From assembly GCF_010119975.1 (NCBI RefSeq), contig NZ_CP048222.1, positions 7,664,501 through 7,728,500 of the forward strand: a stretch of 64,000 nucleotides of DNA, given 5' to 3'. Origin of the DNA: Rhodocytophaga rosea. GTDB lineage: Bacteria; Bacteroidota; Bacteroidia; Cytophagales; 172606-1. The position numbers were made by a program, and so were the translations under genes. The notes beneath the pieces were generated by a model that was not told where the DNA came from, searched no databases, and saw nothing but the letters and a program-made list of their open reading frames with translations. Within the stretch, counting starts at the first letter, position 1, and the number at the start of each line of letters is the position of its first letter. Shown in pieces: positions 28,254-36,116 of the stretch.

Positions 28254-28283
28254 GTGGATCCAAGGTCAAGCCTTGTGGTCCAC
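28254..28283. repeat. Intergenic 30-nt hairpin GTGGA...TCCAC
   Basis: Outer arms GTGGA/TCCAC, inner arms CAAGG/CCTTG, loop TCAAG; total 30 nt, the size of the hairpins inside the transposases. On the minus strand it contains GGACC near one end and GGATCC near the other. It has shared ends with 24615-24665. The relationship to the transposase hairpins is inferred from size and design only. Confidence 0.4.
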
Positions 28284-28312
28284 ATTAACCAGCATTGAAT
28301 TCAACCAGATAA

Positions 28313-28344
28313 AAAAGGGGCACAGATCAGTCTATGCCCCTTTT
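28313..28344. terminator. Hairpin with T-run
   Basis: AAAAGGGGCA / TGCCCCTTTT with a 12-base loop. It is symmetrical in A and T runs and could terminate from both sides. No coding gene is directly adjacent. It abuts a repeat beginning TTGTTGAAAC (28343-28380) also found at 39530 and 48011. Confidence 0.5.
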
Positions 28345-28461
28345 GTTGAAACGTTAGGATATGGGCGAGAGGGGAAAGAATACAACCTATTCCTTCTAAC
28401 CTAGCATTTTTCTCCCCCTTTTTCCCTCTCATTTTCAGCACTTAATTTAAGAGCTATTTTG

Positions 28462-28596
28462 TCAACCTATAACTGTACAAGGCCCAAGGCGCATACCTAA
28501 TTCTTCTGCTACTGTAGAGGTAGATTTTCCTGATCGATATAACTCAACAGCCATTAGTTTGAACTCTTTATCAAATTGTCTTCTTTGTTTATTCAT
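28462..28596 (-). pseudogene. Truncated IS3-type transposase OrfA remnant
   Basis: A 44-residue frame from ATG 28596. Its first 32 residues (NKQRRQFDKEFKLMAVELYR, then SGKSTSTVAEELG) match the start of IS3 OrfA as at 51449. After the first helix-turn-helix the sequence diverges to a short unrelated tail and stop. The rest of the element is gone. Confidence 0.7.
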
Positions 28597-28827
28597 AACA
28601 GCTAAGGCTTAACTTACTCTACACTTAAAGGTAGCAGGTTCAGGAGACCCTTGTTTAGCATTATAGATATGATCAAATACCCTGGAATAGAGTTCGTAAT
28701 GCGCAGTTCTTTAGGCGTTTATGTTTATAAATATTCTACTGTATAAGGCTGTTACTTTTTTATTTTTTTCTAAACTAAAGTATTGATTGACAGGTTATAT
28801 ACGCATAGCCTAACCTTAAAAACCACC

Positions 28828-29016
28828 ATGAAAAAAGTAACTACCTTCCCCATTCTAAAGATCATAGCTTCTGATTCGCAAGCAGTGATCAATTTAAAAT
28901 TACGCTACAATGCACTCGCTGATAAGATCTCAGAAAAGGAGAACTTAGATAGTGAATTAGAAGGGCTACATACCCAAATCAAACAGCTCACTAAGCAGAC
29001 CGGCTCATACACCTAA
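28828..29016 (+). CDS. Small helical protein, family of three (copy 3)
   Basis: 62 residues from ATG 28828 (the frame opens at 28783, but AACCACCATG context and family alignment favour the later start). The core AVINLKLRYNALADKISEKE matches the two small proteins at 24389 and 24677. Predicted two-helix protein, no signal peptide, function unknown. Confidence 0.55.
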   Translation: MKKVTTFPILKIIASDSQAVINLKLRYNALADKISEKENLDSELEGLHTQIKQLTKQTGSYT

Positions 29017-29208
29017 TTTTTTTATTGATTCCGCTGCTTGTTGCGTATAAGCATACATTGATATACATTTGGCAAAGGGAGGGTGCACTGCATCCTTCTT
29101 TTGTTTACTCCTCATCCCTTTTCTACTTTCATATTTTTTAGGATTTCATAGTCTATCAAATCTGGTAAAACCTCTATATCGTATATTTGAATATGATAGA
29201 GGTAGGTT

Positions 29209-29463
29209 ATGAGTGCAAAAAACCATATAGATTTAATCCAGCAATATTTTAAGCAGGAGAGAAACTTGAAGCTGCAACAATCCTTGACTATAGGGTTAAG
29301 AAACTTTGCCCTTATTCTTAAATCTAAATCCAAAGACTCTATGCAGGGAATAAGAATATACCTGCTTGAAATGATGCAACAGAATCTGGATAATAGAGAT
29401 ATTGTTGCCGTCTGTAAGCAAATGATTGCTATGGTAGAGGAGAAAATTAGCAAAATAGAGTAA
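29209..29463 (+). CDS. Small hypothetical helical protein
   Basis: 84 residues, unrecognised. Highly helical and basic (NHIDLIQQYFKQERNLKLQQ, later IVAVCKQMIAMVEEKISKIE). No membrane segment or signal. An opposite-strand frame overlaps it (29112-29453) but is Cys/Ile-rich with poor composition, so the plus frame is favoured. Confidence 0.45.
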   Translation: MSAKNHIDLIQQYFKQERNLKLQQSLTIGLRNFALILKSKSKDSMQGIRIYLLEMMQQNLDNRDIVAVCKQMIAMVEEKISKIE

Positions 29464-29753
29464 CAAGCTTTTTCAGGGGCTTCTCTTTAAATAGGTTGAT
29501 AATTTTTATGTCAGATACAACCATACAATTAGGTTCTTTTAAATCTTTTTGAGTATCAAGAAAGAGGATAATTATTTTATGTTAGGCTCCCTGCTTTTCG
29601 TACAGCGGTAACAAAGAAAAAAGTAGTGGATTTATTCTTAAACAAAATTAATACAGCAGTTTCAATATTTGCCCTTTTTGGGTAACTATAAAATTTTGAT
29701 ATAGTCAATAATTTTTGTTCATCTATCCGCCATTCTCTTTTTAGCATGCTAGA
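29464..29753. other. Intergenic, repeat fragment only
   Basis: GAGTATCAAGAAAGAGGATA near 29551 resembles the outer arm of the dispersed palindrome (compare AGTATCAAGAAAGGGG at 11999). No gene seen. Confidence 0.35.
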
Positions 29754-30110
29754 TTAACTTTTATTCACTTTTATCACGAAAGCCCGTAATTGAGCCATCT
29801 TACCTTCACGAAAACGCCAGACATCACAGTAGGAGTAATCAGCTGTTTTCCCCGCTTCATCCTTCAGACTGATTTTGCCGAGTGCAGTTACAAAATCACC
29901 CTCAGCGATTAGGTTTTCTACCATGAACCTTGGCGGCTCCACATAAGTGGTTGCCATCCACTCTCGAACGGCTTGCTTGCCTCGAAGAATCCTGTCGCCG
30001 ACAAATACCCATTCCGTGTCCTCTGTGCACAATGACAGAAATCCTTCATGATCACCTCCCATGATGGCTGTATTTGCTCTTTCTAGTATTGCTTTGTTAT
30101 TTTCGATCAT
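29754..30110 (-). CDS. SnoaL-like/NTF2-fold protein
   Basis: 118 residues of the NTF2-like superfamily: ANTAIMGGDHEGFLSLCTED then TEWVFVGDRILRGKQAVREW, followed by FVTALGKISLKDEAGK and YCDVWRFREGKMAQLRAFV. This is the usual length for a single-domain SnoaL-like cytoplasmic protein that binds or isomerises a small molecule. It stands alone on the minus strand. Confidence 0.85.
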   Translation of the reverse strand: MIENNKAILERANTAIMGGDHEGFLSLCTEDTEWVFVGDRILRGKQAVREWMATTYVEPPRFMVENLIAEGDFVTALGKISLKDEAGKTADYSYCDVWRFREGKMAQLRAFVIKVNKS

Positions 30111-30540
30111 GTGTATCTGTTTTGTTGATGGTCTTTTAATGGCATCCTAAAAATAAGGCAATCATATCAAGATATAAACACTACAATTTAAGTAAAAAGA
30201 AAGGGGGTAGTTAAATTAACTTCCCCTTTCGGGTAACTGGTTGTGTTAATCAGATTGTGTCTTAATAAGTAGAGTTTTCTGCATATGAGTTTTCCTAAAA
30301 ACAGGGAGCAGACAGTTTTGCCAACCCTCATTTCTTGAATGCAAACAATAAACAGCATCTATCTTTCGGGAGACTGTAAGCTCCCTTTCTTTTAGTAGCT
30401 ATTCAATCCTAGTTATTCTTTTATGATTCGAAGGAATCTTAGGGAGAGGTTCTTGTCAAGGCTGTTTACTAGACAGGAGGTTATAATGAAGTATAAAATA
30501 GTAGATCCTGTTAAAAAGCCCTTCAGGATAATATTTAGGC
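30111..30540. repeat. Intergenic with a well-preserved palindrome
   Basis: No gene. 30198-30237 holds AGAAAGGGGGTAGTTAAATT followed by AACTTCCCCTTTCGGGTAAC, an almost complete copy of the dispersed palindrome. Confidence 0.6.
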
Positions 30541-30951
30541 CTATAACCTTAAGAGTACTTGCTGGCTGATTTGAAGGATTTCTCTTAATCGCTTATCATT
30601 GCGATACTTGACCCATCCGTAGGTTCCAGCGATGCCCAGATAATAGATAGGTAAGTAGATTAAATTGACTGGATAAATCGCTACGAGCAAAACAGGAATA
30701 ACCACCCCAATGGGATTGCTGGTAAAGACCGGCTTAGTAAGGACAGGAAAGCTGTCAATGAGCCTTTTTAGCTGCTCATCCTGCCACTTTAAAGAAGCCA
30801 AATAGTGAGTATAGCCAGTATAAAAGGTATAATAATCACTGTAAAAAATACGGTTATTGCTCTCCTCGAGTAATCTAGCTGCCCTATAGGAGAGTAATTC
30901 TAGACTCGAAATAAGTTCACTCCTGTTTTGATCGACTGCAATCGTTTCCAT
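30541..30951 (-). CDS. Hypothetical protein with membrane hairpin
   Basis: 136 residues, unrecognised. A soluble helical N-terminal half (residues 1-75) is followed by two hydrophobic segments at about 78-97 and 99-115 (NPIGVVIPVLLVAIYPVNLI, YLPIYYLGIAGTYG), then a basic cytoplasmic tail (KYRNDKRLREILQ). Probably anchored in the inner membrane. No operon partner. Confidence 0.55.
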   Translation of the reverse strand: METIAVDQNRSELISSLELLSYRAARLLEESNNRIFYSDYYTFYTGYTHYLASLKWQDEQLKRLIDSFPVLTKPVFTSNPIGVVIPVLLVAIYPVNLIYLPIYYLGIAGTYGWVKYRNDKRLREILQISQQVLLRL

Positions 30952-31386
30952 AGGATCTCACCCGTATTCACATACAAGCATACCTTATATACTGCTGGAA
31001 CATTTCCCTGTAACCCCGCTTGAGAGGTAAGGCCTATTTAAAAGCGATATTGAGTAGACAATGCATGTACAACTATAAAGAAGAAGTGATAGAATGGAGT
31101 AATAACAAAGAGGCAGTTAATTTAACCATCCTTTTCTTATTGAACTCAAAGTTGTTTGATTAAAACTTTACGTTAGCTAATCGAGAATGAAATCCTGCCA
31201 ATAAGAATTTGTGCAGACCTACTATCTGAAATTGTCTGAACTGAAAAGGAAATTATAAAAAGTTTCTTCCTATCCATTTTTTTGAGTAAAAAATTAATTT
31301 TAAAAACATCAAAAAAGGAAAACTTTTCCTTCGATTTATACCGTTACTATATATACAATCTATGTTTAACTAAACCATCTACCATT
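30952..31386. repeat. Intergenic with decayed palindrome
   Basis: Contains AAAGAGGCAGTTAATTTAAC (31107-31126), a worn palindrome copy. The open frame starting at 31282 is counted as upstream of the small peptide start at 31387. Confidence 0.4.
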
Positions 31387-31488
31387 ATGGAATTTTTAGA
31401 AGGAGCTGTTTTAATAATCGCTACATTTGCCACTTTACTCATAGGTGCTGTGGGCGCTTACTCGTATTTTGACCGGGAAAATGGATAA
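31387..31488 (+). CDS. 33-residue single-span membrane peptide
   Basis: From ATG 31387 the product is 33 residues: MEFLEG, then a hydrophobic helix AVLIIATFATLLIGAVGAYS and the polar end YFDRENG. A strong hairpin terminator starts 22 bp after the stop, supporting a monocistronic transcript. The size and layout resemble small membrane regulators, but no family is assigned. A longer frame from 31282 is possible but adds a Lys/Tyr-rich segment. Confidence 0.5.
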   Translation: MEFLEGAVLIIATFATLLIGAVGAYSYFDRENG

Positions 31489-31510
31489 CACTTTTACACC
31501 TTTGTCTGAA

Positions 31511-31542
31511 AAAACAGGTTTGGGTACTCCCAGACCTGTTTT
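31511..31542 (+). terminator. Intrinsic terminator
   Basis: AAAACAGGT and ACCTGTTTT arms with an inner TGGG/CCCA stem and loop TACT. It follows the 33-residue peptide gene. Confidence 0.8.
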
Positions 31543-31580
31543 ATTAGCTAGCTATTTTCTTTTATTGTACACATAATAGA

Positions 31581-31612
31581 AAACTAAAAGGGGGAATTAA
31601 TTTGACTGCTCT
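31581..31612. repeat. Dispersed palindrome copy, left arm
   Basis: AAACTAAAAGGGGGAATTAA followed by TTTGACTGCTC: left arm and centre kept, right arm decayed. Confidence 0.45.
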
Positions 31613-31711
31613 TATCTTAAAGATTCTCTTTGGTTCCTGAACGCATTATATTTTATCAGTAAAGCTTTTAACCCGTAAATGAAGTTTACTCTGGTTTTAT
31701 CCTAACTATTT

Positions 31712-32062
31712 CTATTGATTATTTTTCTTTTGAAAGAATGCTGTAGATATGGGCAAAAATAGCAAAATAGTAACTATGACTAAAACTATAATATGGGCGA
31801 TCATTTGGGAAGTTGAATTGAGCGCACCTATATAAACATGGTAAACCAGCCAGGCAATGGCTAGCCATCTTGCCTGACTCATTCTCAAAAGTAGAAAGCT
31901 ACCACAAACTATAGCTAAAATTCGCAGAAACAGAACCCAAAGTAATTGGGAAACTTGCACATCCGGCTGGTAGAATTCTTTAACATGATAGGTAAATCCA
32001 ATACTGCCTGCCAGAATAAACAATATGGAAACAACAAGAATAGGAATAGGTAACTTTTTCAT
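31712..32062 (-). CDS. Small four-helix membrane protein
   Basis: 116 residues, unrecognised. Four hydrophobic stretches: residues 6-26 (PILVVSILFILAGSIGF), 40-60, 66-84 and 88-106 (IAHIIVLVIVTILLFLPI). It begins MKK with no cleavable signal, so it is an inner-membrane protein. No functional motif. Confidence 0.6.
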   Translation of the reverse strand: MKKLPIPILVVSILFILAGSIGFTYHVKEFYQPDVQVSQLLWVLFLRILAIVCGSFLLLRMSQARWLAIAWLVYHVYIGALNSTSQMIAHIIVLVIVTILLFLPISTAFFQKKNNQ

Positions 32063-32422
32063 TGTACATATTAGGTCTATAAGAAGATTTTCATTTTAAT
32101 GAATCGTTGATGTTCGAATCAGTAGTGGATTATTCTTTCCGGTAACCCTAATTATAGGCTTGAGCAGACTTTGAAATGAAATATCTGGAACACCACTCTA
32201 AATAAAGAGTTGAGTGGAAAAAATAATTTGTTATTCCTTATAAGACATCTTATCAGTCAAAATACTTTCTTGAAAACTAAGTCGTGGTAAAACTTTTGTA
32301 ACAGCTCAAGGTTTTTATCTACCATAAAAGGTCTAATGGACTTAGCTGTATGTATCATTTTTTTGCTCTTATAGTATAATACAAACCTAATGCTTAGCAA
32401 GGCTTTTATCGCTTGATTGCAA
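32063..32422. other. Intergenic, no gene supported
   Basis: A 63-residue minus frame (32257-32448) overlaps the end of the Crp/Fnr gene and has no family features; it is considered spurious. Nothing else seen. Confidence 0.35.
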
Positions 32423-32766
32423 TCAAGAATTGATTTTTCCTTTCGCAAAACTTTCTCTGACTCTACTCATTGTTTCAGGGGTAATTTTTAGATAGGAAGC
32501 AATCCATTTAAGAGGAAAGTGTTGGATCAATGCTGCTCTGTTATCCAAGATGTATTGATATTTTTGAGTAGGTGTCAAACGATTATCAAAAAAATAAGCT
32601 TGTGCCGTTGCTTGCTGCAATATTTTCCCCAATTGCAGGAAAGCAGCAGATTCACCAATCAGCTCGTGTATAGATGTTATTGGATATTCCGGTGATGTTG
32701 ACCCCCTTTAGCGATACTGACACACCAAAAAGGAAGTGGTTCAAAGAACCCGATGGTCTGACAATG

Positions 32767-33486
32767 TTAGTGTTTTTTTCTTAAACTTTCACCTTTCAAC
32801 TCTATTCGGTAAGAGGTATGCAGCAGCCGGTCGAGGATGGCATCGGCAATAGTTGCTTCCCCAATTACTTCATACCAGCTGCTGATCGGTAGTTGAGAAG
32901 CAATAATGGTAGAGGCACGGGCATGGCGGTCTTCGATCATCTCCATCAGGTCTAATCGCTGTCCTGCTTCTAAAGGGGTTAAGCCAAAGTCATCCAAAAT
33001 CAGTAAGCGGGTTTTGGATAGCTTCTCAAAGAACTTGATTAAGCTGCCATCTACCCGGGCCATCTTTGTTTTCAGCAGCAGTTTAGCTACATTAAAATAA
33101 GCTACTGAATATCCCTGTGCACAGGCCTGGTGTCCTAAAGCAGAAGCTAAAAAACTTTTGCCTGCTCCAGTAGCACCGCTAATCAGGATGGACTCCCCTT
33201 TGATTAAGTACTCTCCTGTGGCCAGCCTGTTGAGCAGGGATTTATCTAAGCCACGTGCGCTACCCGGCTGCAATTCTTCTATAGAAGCCTGGTAGCGGAA
33301 AAAAGCATTGCGCTGCAAGCGGCGGAACTTTCGTTCCTTTCGCTCATTTTCTTCTGCCTGCAGCAGTAGTTCGAGTCCCTCGCTCAAGGAGAGTTCATGG
33401 CATTTTCTTGTCTCTAGCAGTGCCTGCCAGCTGCGACTCATTCCGTGGAGTTGCAACTGACTGAGTTGGGATTGGATTTGCATCAT
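32767..33486 (-). CDS. istB: IS21 helper ATPase IstB
   Basis: 239 residues, AAA+ ATPase of the IstB/DnaC type. Walker A GATGAGKS at about residue 105, Walker B LLILDDFG, then DRHARASTIIASQLP. It selects target DNA and stimulates IstA. It starts 23 bp after the istA stop. Full length and intact. Confidence 0.95.
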   Translation of the reverse strand: MMQIQSQLSQLQLHGMSRSWQALLETRKCHELSLSEGLELLLQAEENERKERKFRRLQRNAFFRYQASIEELQPGSARGLDKSLLNRLATGEYLIKGESILISGATGAGKSFLASALGHQACAQGYSVAYFNVAKLLLKTKMARVDGSLIKFFEKLSKTRLLILDDFGLTPLEAGQRLDLMEMIEDRHARASTIIASQLPISSWYEVIGEATIADAILDRLLHTSYRIELKGESLRKKH

Positions 33487-33509
33487 CTGTTTTGTTAGTT
33501 AGGAGTAGA

Positions 33510-35075
33510 TTAGTTGAGGGTGGATAAAAATTGGGTATAATACTCTTTGCCCCGGATGTTAGTATGTTCCGGCAAGGACCGTTCTATAATCTGCTCCTGG
33601 TCATGCACCATGTTGTTTTCCAGTAGGTTGCGCATAAAGCGGTAGGTGTAATTGCCATGTTCAATAGCAATCAAACATGCTTTGCGGAAGCTATCTGCAT
33701 CACTTCTGCTTGCCAGGCGCAACAAGCCATCACAGGTGCGGTATAGCTGCTCAGGATAGCGTTTCTGCTGGAAGAGTCCTTCCAAAAGCTTGTAGAACTC
33801 TTCTGATTTACTTTGGGCTTTTTTCAGGTAGTATTCCGGGCTACGTTCCAGGTAGTGCCGATGGTGGGAACACAGGTGTTCTTTGATAGTGGTATAGCTG
33901 CCCATGCGGTAATCTCTCACATGCAAAGCTATTTGCTCGCCTTTGCTGTAGATATGCACCATCGAGCGGGTGTAGATCACTTTTACCTGCAAGCCAATGT
34001 AAGTGTAGGGTACACTGTAGTAATGTTTATCCTGAGCCAGGTAGATATGGTTGTTCTGGGCCACTTTCAACTCCCGGTAATACTTGAGTTCAAAACTATA
34101 GTCTGGCAGTGGCCCAAGTAGGTGTTTTTCATCGGCTAAGAATTTTTCTTGTCTGCAGTAGGGCTTCTTTTGCATCCTGGTTTGATTATGTTCACGGATT
34201 TTCTCCTTGATGGCTTTATTGAGGGAGGAAAGATCAAAGAACTGTTGATGGCGCAGTTTAGCATAGACCCTGTTATAGATCAGCTTTACCCCGTTTTCTA
34301 CCAAGGCCTTGTCCTGTGGTTTACGCACTCTGGCCGGAATCACCACTGCCCCATAATGATTAGCAAAATCTTCCATGGCACGATTAACATCCGGTTCATA
34401 GGGACTGGCTTTCACAATGGCAGACTTTAAGTTATCCGGTACCAGCACCTTTGGCACACCACCGATCTCTTCTAAACAGCACCGGAGGGCATACAGGAAG
34501 TCTTCTATATTTTGACTGGGAACAGCCATGGCAAAGCTGTAGTCAGAATAAGGCAGACAAGCCGCAAACACTTGACAATAGATCACTTCGCCGGTGTCTT
34601 TGTCAATGTAGGAAAGCTTTTTTCCGGCAAAATCGATAAATAGTTTTTCAGCCGCTTTGTGAGTTAGGACCATGGTAGGTTTACGGGCCAATAACTGCTG
34701 AGAGAGGTGGAAACAGAACTGGGAGTAGCCGTAGCCTTGGGCATACTCTTTTTTATACTCTTCCCACAGCAATCTTCTGTTGACACCTACCTGCTTGAGT
34801 TCTGAGGCAAAGTAGTCGAGCTTTTCTTTGAAGTGGTCAAAGCGGGTGTCTTTGTAGGCAGGATTACCGGCATGGTATTTTGCTTCCAGCAGCGGATCGG
34901 CTAGGGACAGCAGTTGCTCCACGCTTAATGGCAGCAGGGCTGTTTTGGCAAGATACGCCTTGACCGTATTCTTGCTCAGGGAAAGACTGCGGGCAATGAA
35001 CTTAATGCCTTTACCTTGCTGATGCAGCAGCAGTAGTTGTTTGATCTGACTCATAGGTTTTGGTTTTCCAGCCAT
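33510..35075 (-). CDS. istA: IS21 transposase IstA
   Basis: 521 residues. N-terminal helix-turn-helix (GIKFIARSLSLSKNTVKAYL), then an RNase H-like integrase core: LFIDFAGKKLSYID supplies the first Asp, VPDNLKSAI the second, and QDKALVENGVKLIYNRVYA the Glu. A C-terminal beta domain follows. Intact, without hairpin insertions. Confidence 0.95.
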   Translation of the reverse strand: MAGKPKPMSQIKQLLLLHQQGKGIKFIARSLSLSKNTVKAYLAKTALLPLSVEQLLSLADPLLEAKYHAGNPAYKDTRFDHFKEKLDYFASELKQVGVNRRLLWEEYKKEYAQGYGYSQFCFHLSQQLLARKPTMVLTHKAAEKLFIDFAGKKLSYIDKDTGEVIYCQVFAACLPYSDYSFAMAVPSQNIEDFLYALRCCLEEIGGVPKVLVPDNLKSAIVKASPYEPDVNRAMEDFANHYGAVVIPARVRKPQDKALVENGVKLIYNRVYAKLRHQQFFDLSSLNKAIKEKIREHNQTRMQKKPYCRQEKFLADEKHLLGPLPDYSFELKYYRELKVAQNNHIYLAQDKHYYSVPYTYIGLQVKVIYTRSMVHIYSKGEQIALHVRDYRMGSYTTIKEHLCSHHRHYLERSPEYYLKKAQSKSEEFYKLLEGLFQQKRYPEQLYRTCDGLLRLASRSDADSFRKACLIAIEHGNYTYRFMRNLLENNMVHDQEQIIERSLPEHTNIRGKEYYTQFLSTLN

Positions 35076-35636
35076 CGGTGCTCTGTTTGGTAAGTGATCA
35101 CCAAAGAACCAAATCCTGTAGTCTTTTACGAGCAGAAGGGGGTCAGCATCGTCCGGAATCTTTCCTGCAAGGGCTGGTAGAGTCCGGAATTAGTAGCTAT
35201 AGCTGCTCAAAAGTGGGGTCAATATCTGCCGGAATGACATAATCTGCAGCTTTTTAGCTACTTACTTGCCGGAATCCGGGGCTTCAAAAGGGGGCAGCAT
35301 GCTCCGGATTCTCCATGTTATATCTAACTCTAAGATGTTACCTTCACTATAAGCTTTTATAAATCTATCTGATGGTGTTTGAGCAATAAAACTACCTTGA
35401 TTTAAAAACCATTCATGATCTATATGCAAATCAAGTACATTTTCTTCTCCTTCATCTGTATACTTATACTGATAGAAAACACCTGTTAGGCTAAAAAAAA
35501 AGGATTTACAGACTTCTCCTTGATTAAGTAAAATGTCATTTTTGGCAACACGTCGAACTGTAATTTTACTTTCAAATAGTTTTACCTCTGTATGGCTATA
35601 AACTCCAGTGGTCATCAAGCTGTGGGAAATCATCAT

Positions 35637-36116
35637 ACCAATAAAAAGGAACTATGTTTATGTAGATGTCAATTAAAAATATGACGCACTTCGTTGTCAG
35701 CTAATTCGCCAAAACCAACTGATACCGGACCTACTTGTGTGTGACTGGCATGGCAAAGTATATATTGAAAGGAATATACAAAGATTATCCAAAGGGTGCA
35801 AGAACTCCTCTGTAGATGTGTTACTCGAAAGGGGGAGTTAAATTAACTCCCCCTTTCGAGTAACACAAGTTATCCACTCCGGTCTAGCCTGTCCGATCTT
35901 AACTTGCTTTCTATTTTTTGAGGGAATAACACTGTAAGGTTAATCCATTTTGTTATCTGAATTTTTAGCCTATCTCAGTTGCCTTCAATTTAATATCTGT
36001 TCTCTTGACTTTCTGCTAGGTAACTTCTACCTTATTGGCTCTATACTAGATGCTTGGAGCCACATGATCTCAATTGACTTCATACAATCTCTCCATCTTT
36101 TTAATCCCAATAACTT
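35637..36116. other. Intergenic holding the best palindrome
   Basis: No gene. It holds the promoters of the former Crp/Fnr gene (minus) and the S74 protein gene (plus), with the perfect 47-bp palindrome between them. Confidence 0.5.
35819..35865. repeat. Perfect 47-bp palindrome, type copy of a dispersed family
   Basis: Two 23-base arms flank one central A: TGTTACTCGAAAGGGGG, then AGTTAA, centre A, and the exact complement back out. Partial copies sit in at least a dozen other intergenic regions of the window and none in a gene. It has no T-run, so it is not a classical terminator. Confidence 0.85.

Larger units (their letters stand above)
32675..35321 (-). mobile_element. IS21-family insertion sequence with 6-bp duplication
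   Basis: Element 32681-35315 (2635 bp), ends TG...CA. Both ends begin TGGA(T/G)A(T/A)TCCGG and continue to a CCCCCTTT block about 20 bp in. The duplication TGTTAT lies at 32675-32680 and 35316-35321. The right end carries three related copies of the terminal motif (GGGGGTCAGCAT near 35130, GGGGTCAATATCTGCCGGAA near 35214, GGGGGCAGCATGCTCCGGAT near 35290), as expected for IstA multi-site binding. It carries intact istA and istB. Confidence 0.92.
32423..35636 (-). pseudogene. Crp/Fnr-family regulator gene split by IS21
   Basis: The N-terminal part (35636-35316) encodes the cyclic-nucleotide-binding fold (KNDILLNQGEVCKSFFFSLTG, later ENVLDLHIDHEW). The C-terminal part (32680-32423) encodes the dimerisation helix and a helix-turn-helix ending FPLKWIASYLKITPETMSRV. 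Removing the IS21 (32681-35315) and one copy of the 6-bp duplication TGTTAT joins LELDIT to SIHELIGES in frame and restores 190 residues, the normal size of this Bacteroidota subfamily. The break falls just before the DNA-binding part, so the regulator is inactive. Confidence 0.9.

Noticed and set aside
32257-32448. 63-residue minus-strand frame
   Set aside because: It overlaps the 3' end of the Crp/Fnr gene, and its composition and lack of motifs suggest chance.
35819-35865. Palindrome as a bidirectional intrinsic terminator
   Set aside because: Neither side is followed by a T-run, it sits between divergently oriented genes, and many copies are in positions where no transcript should end.
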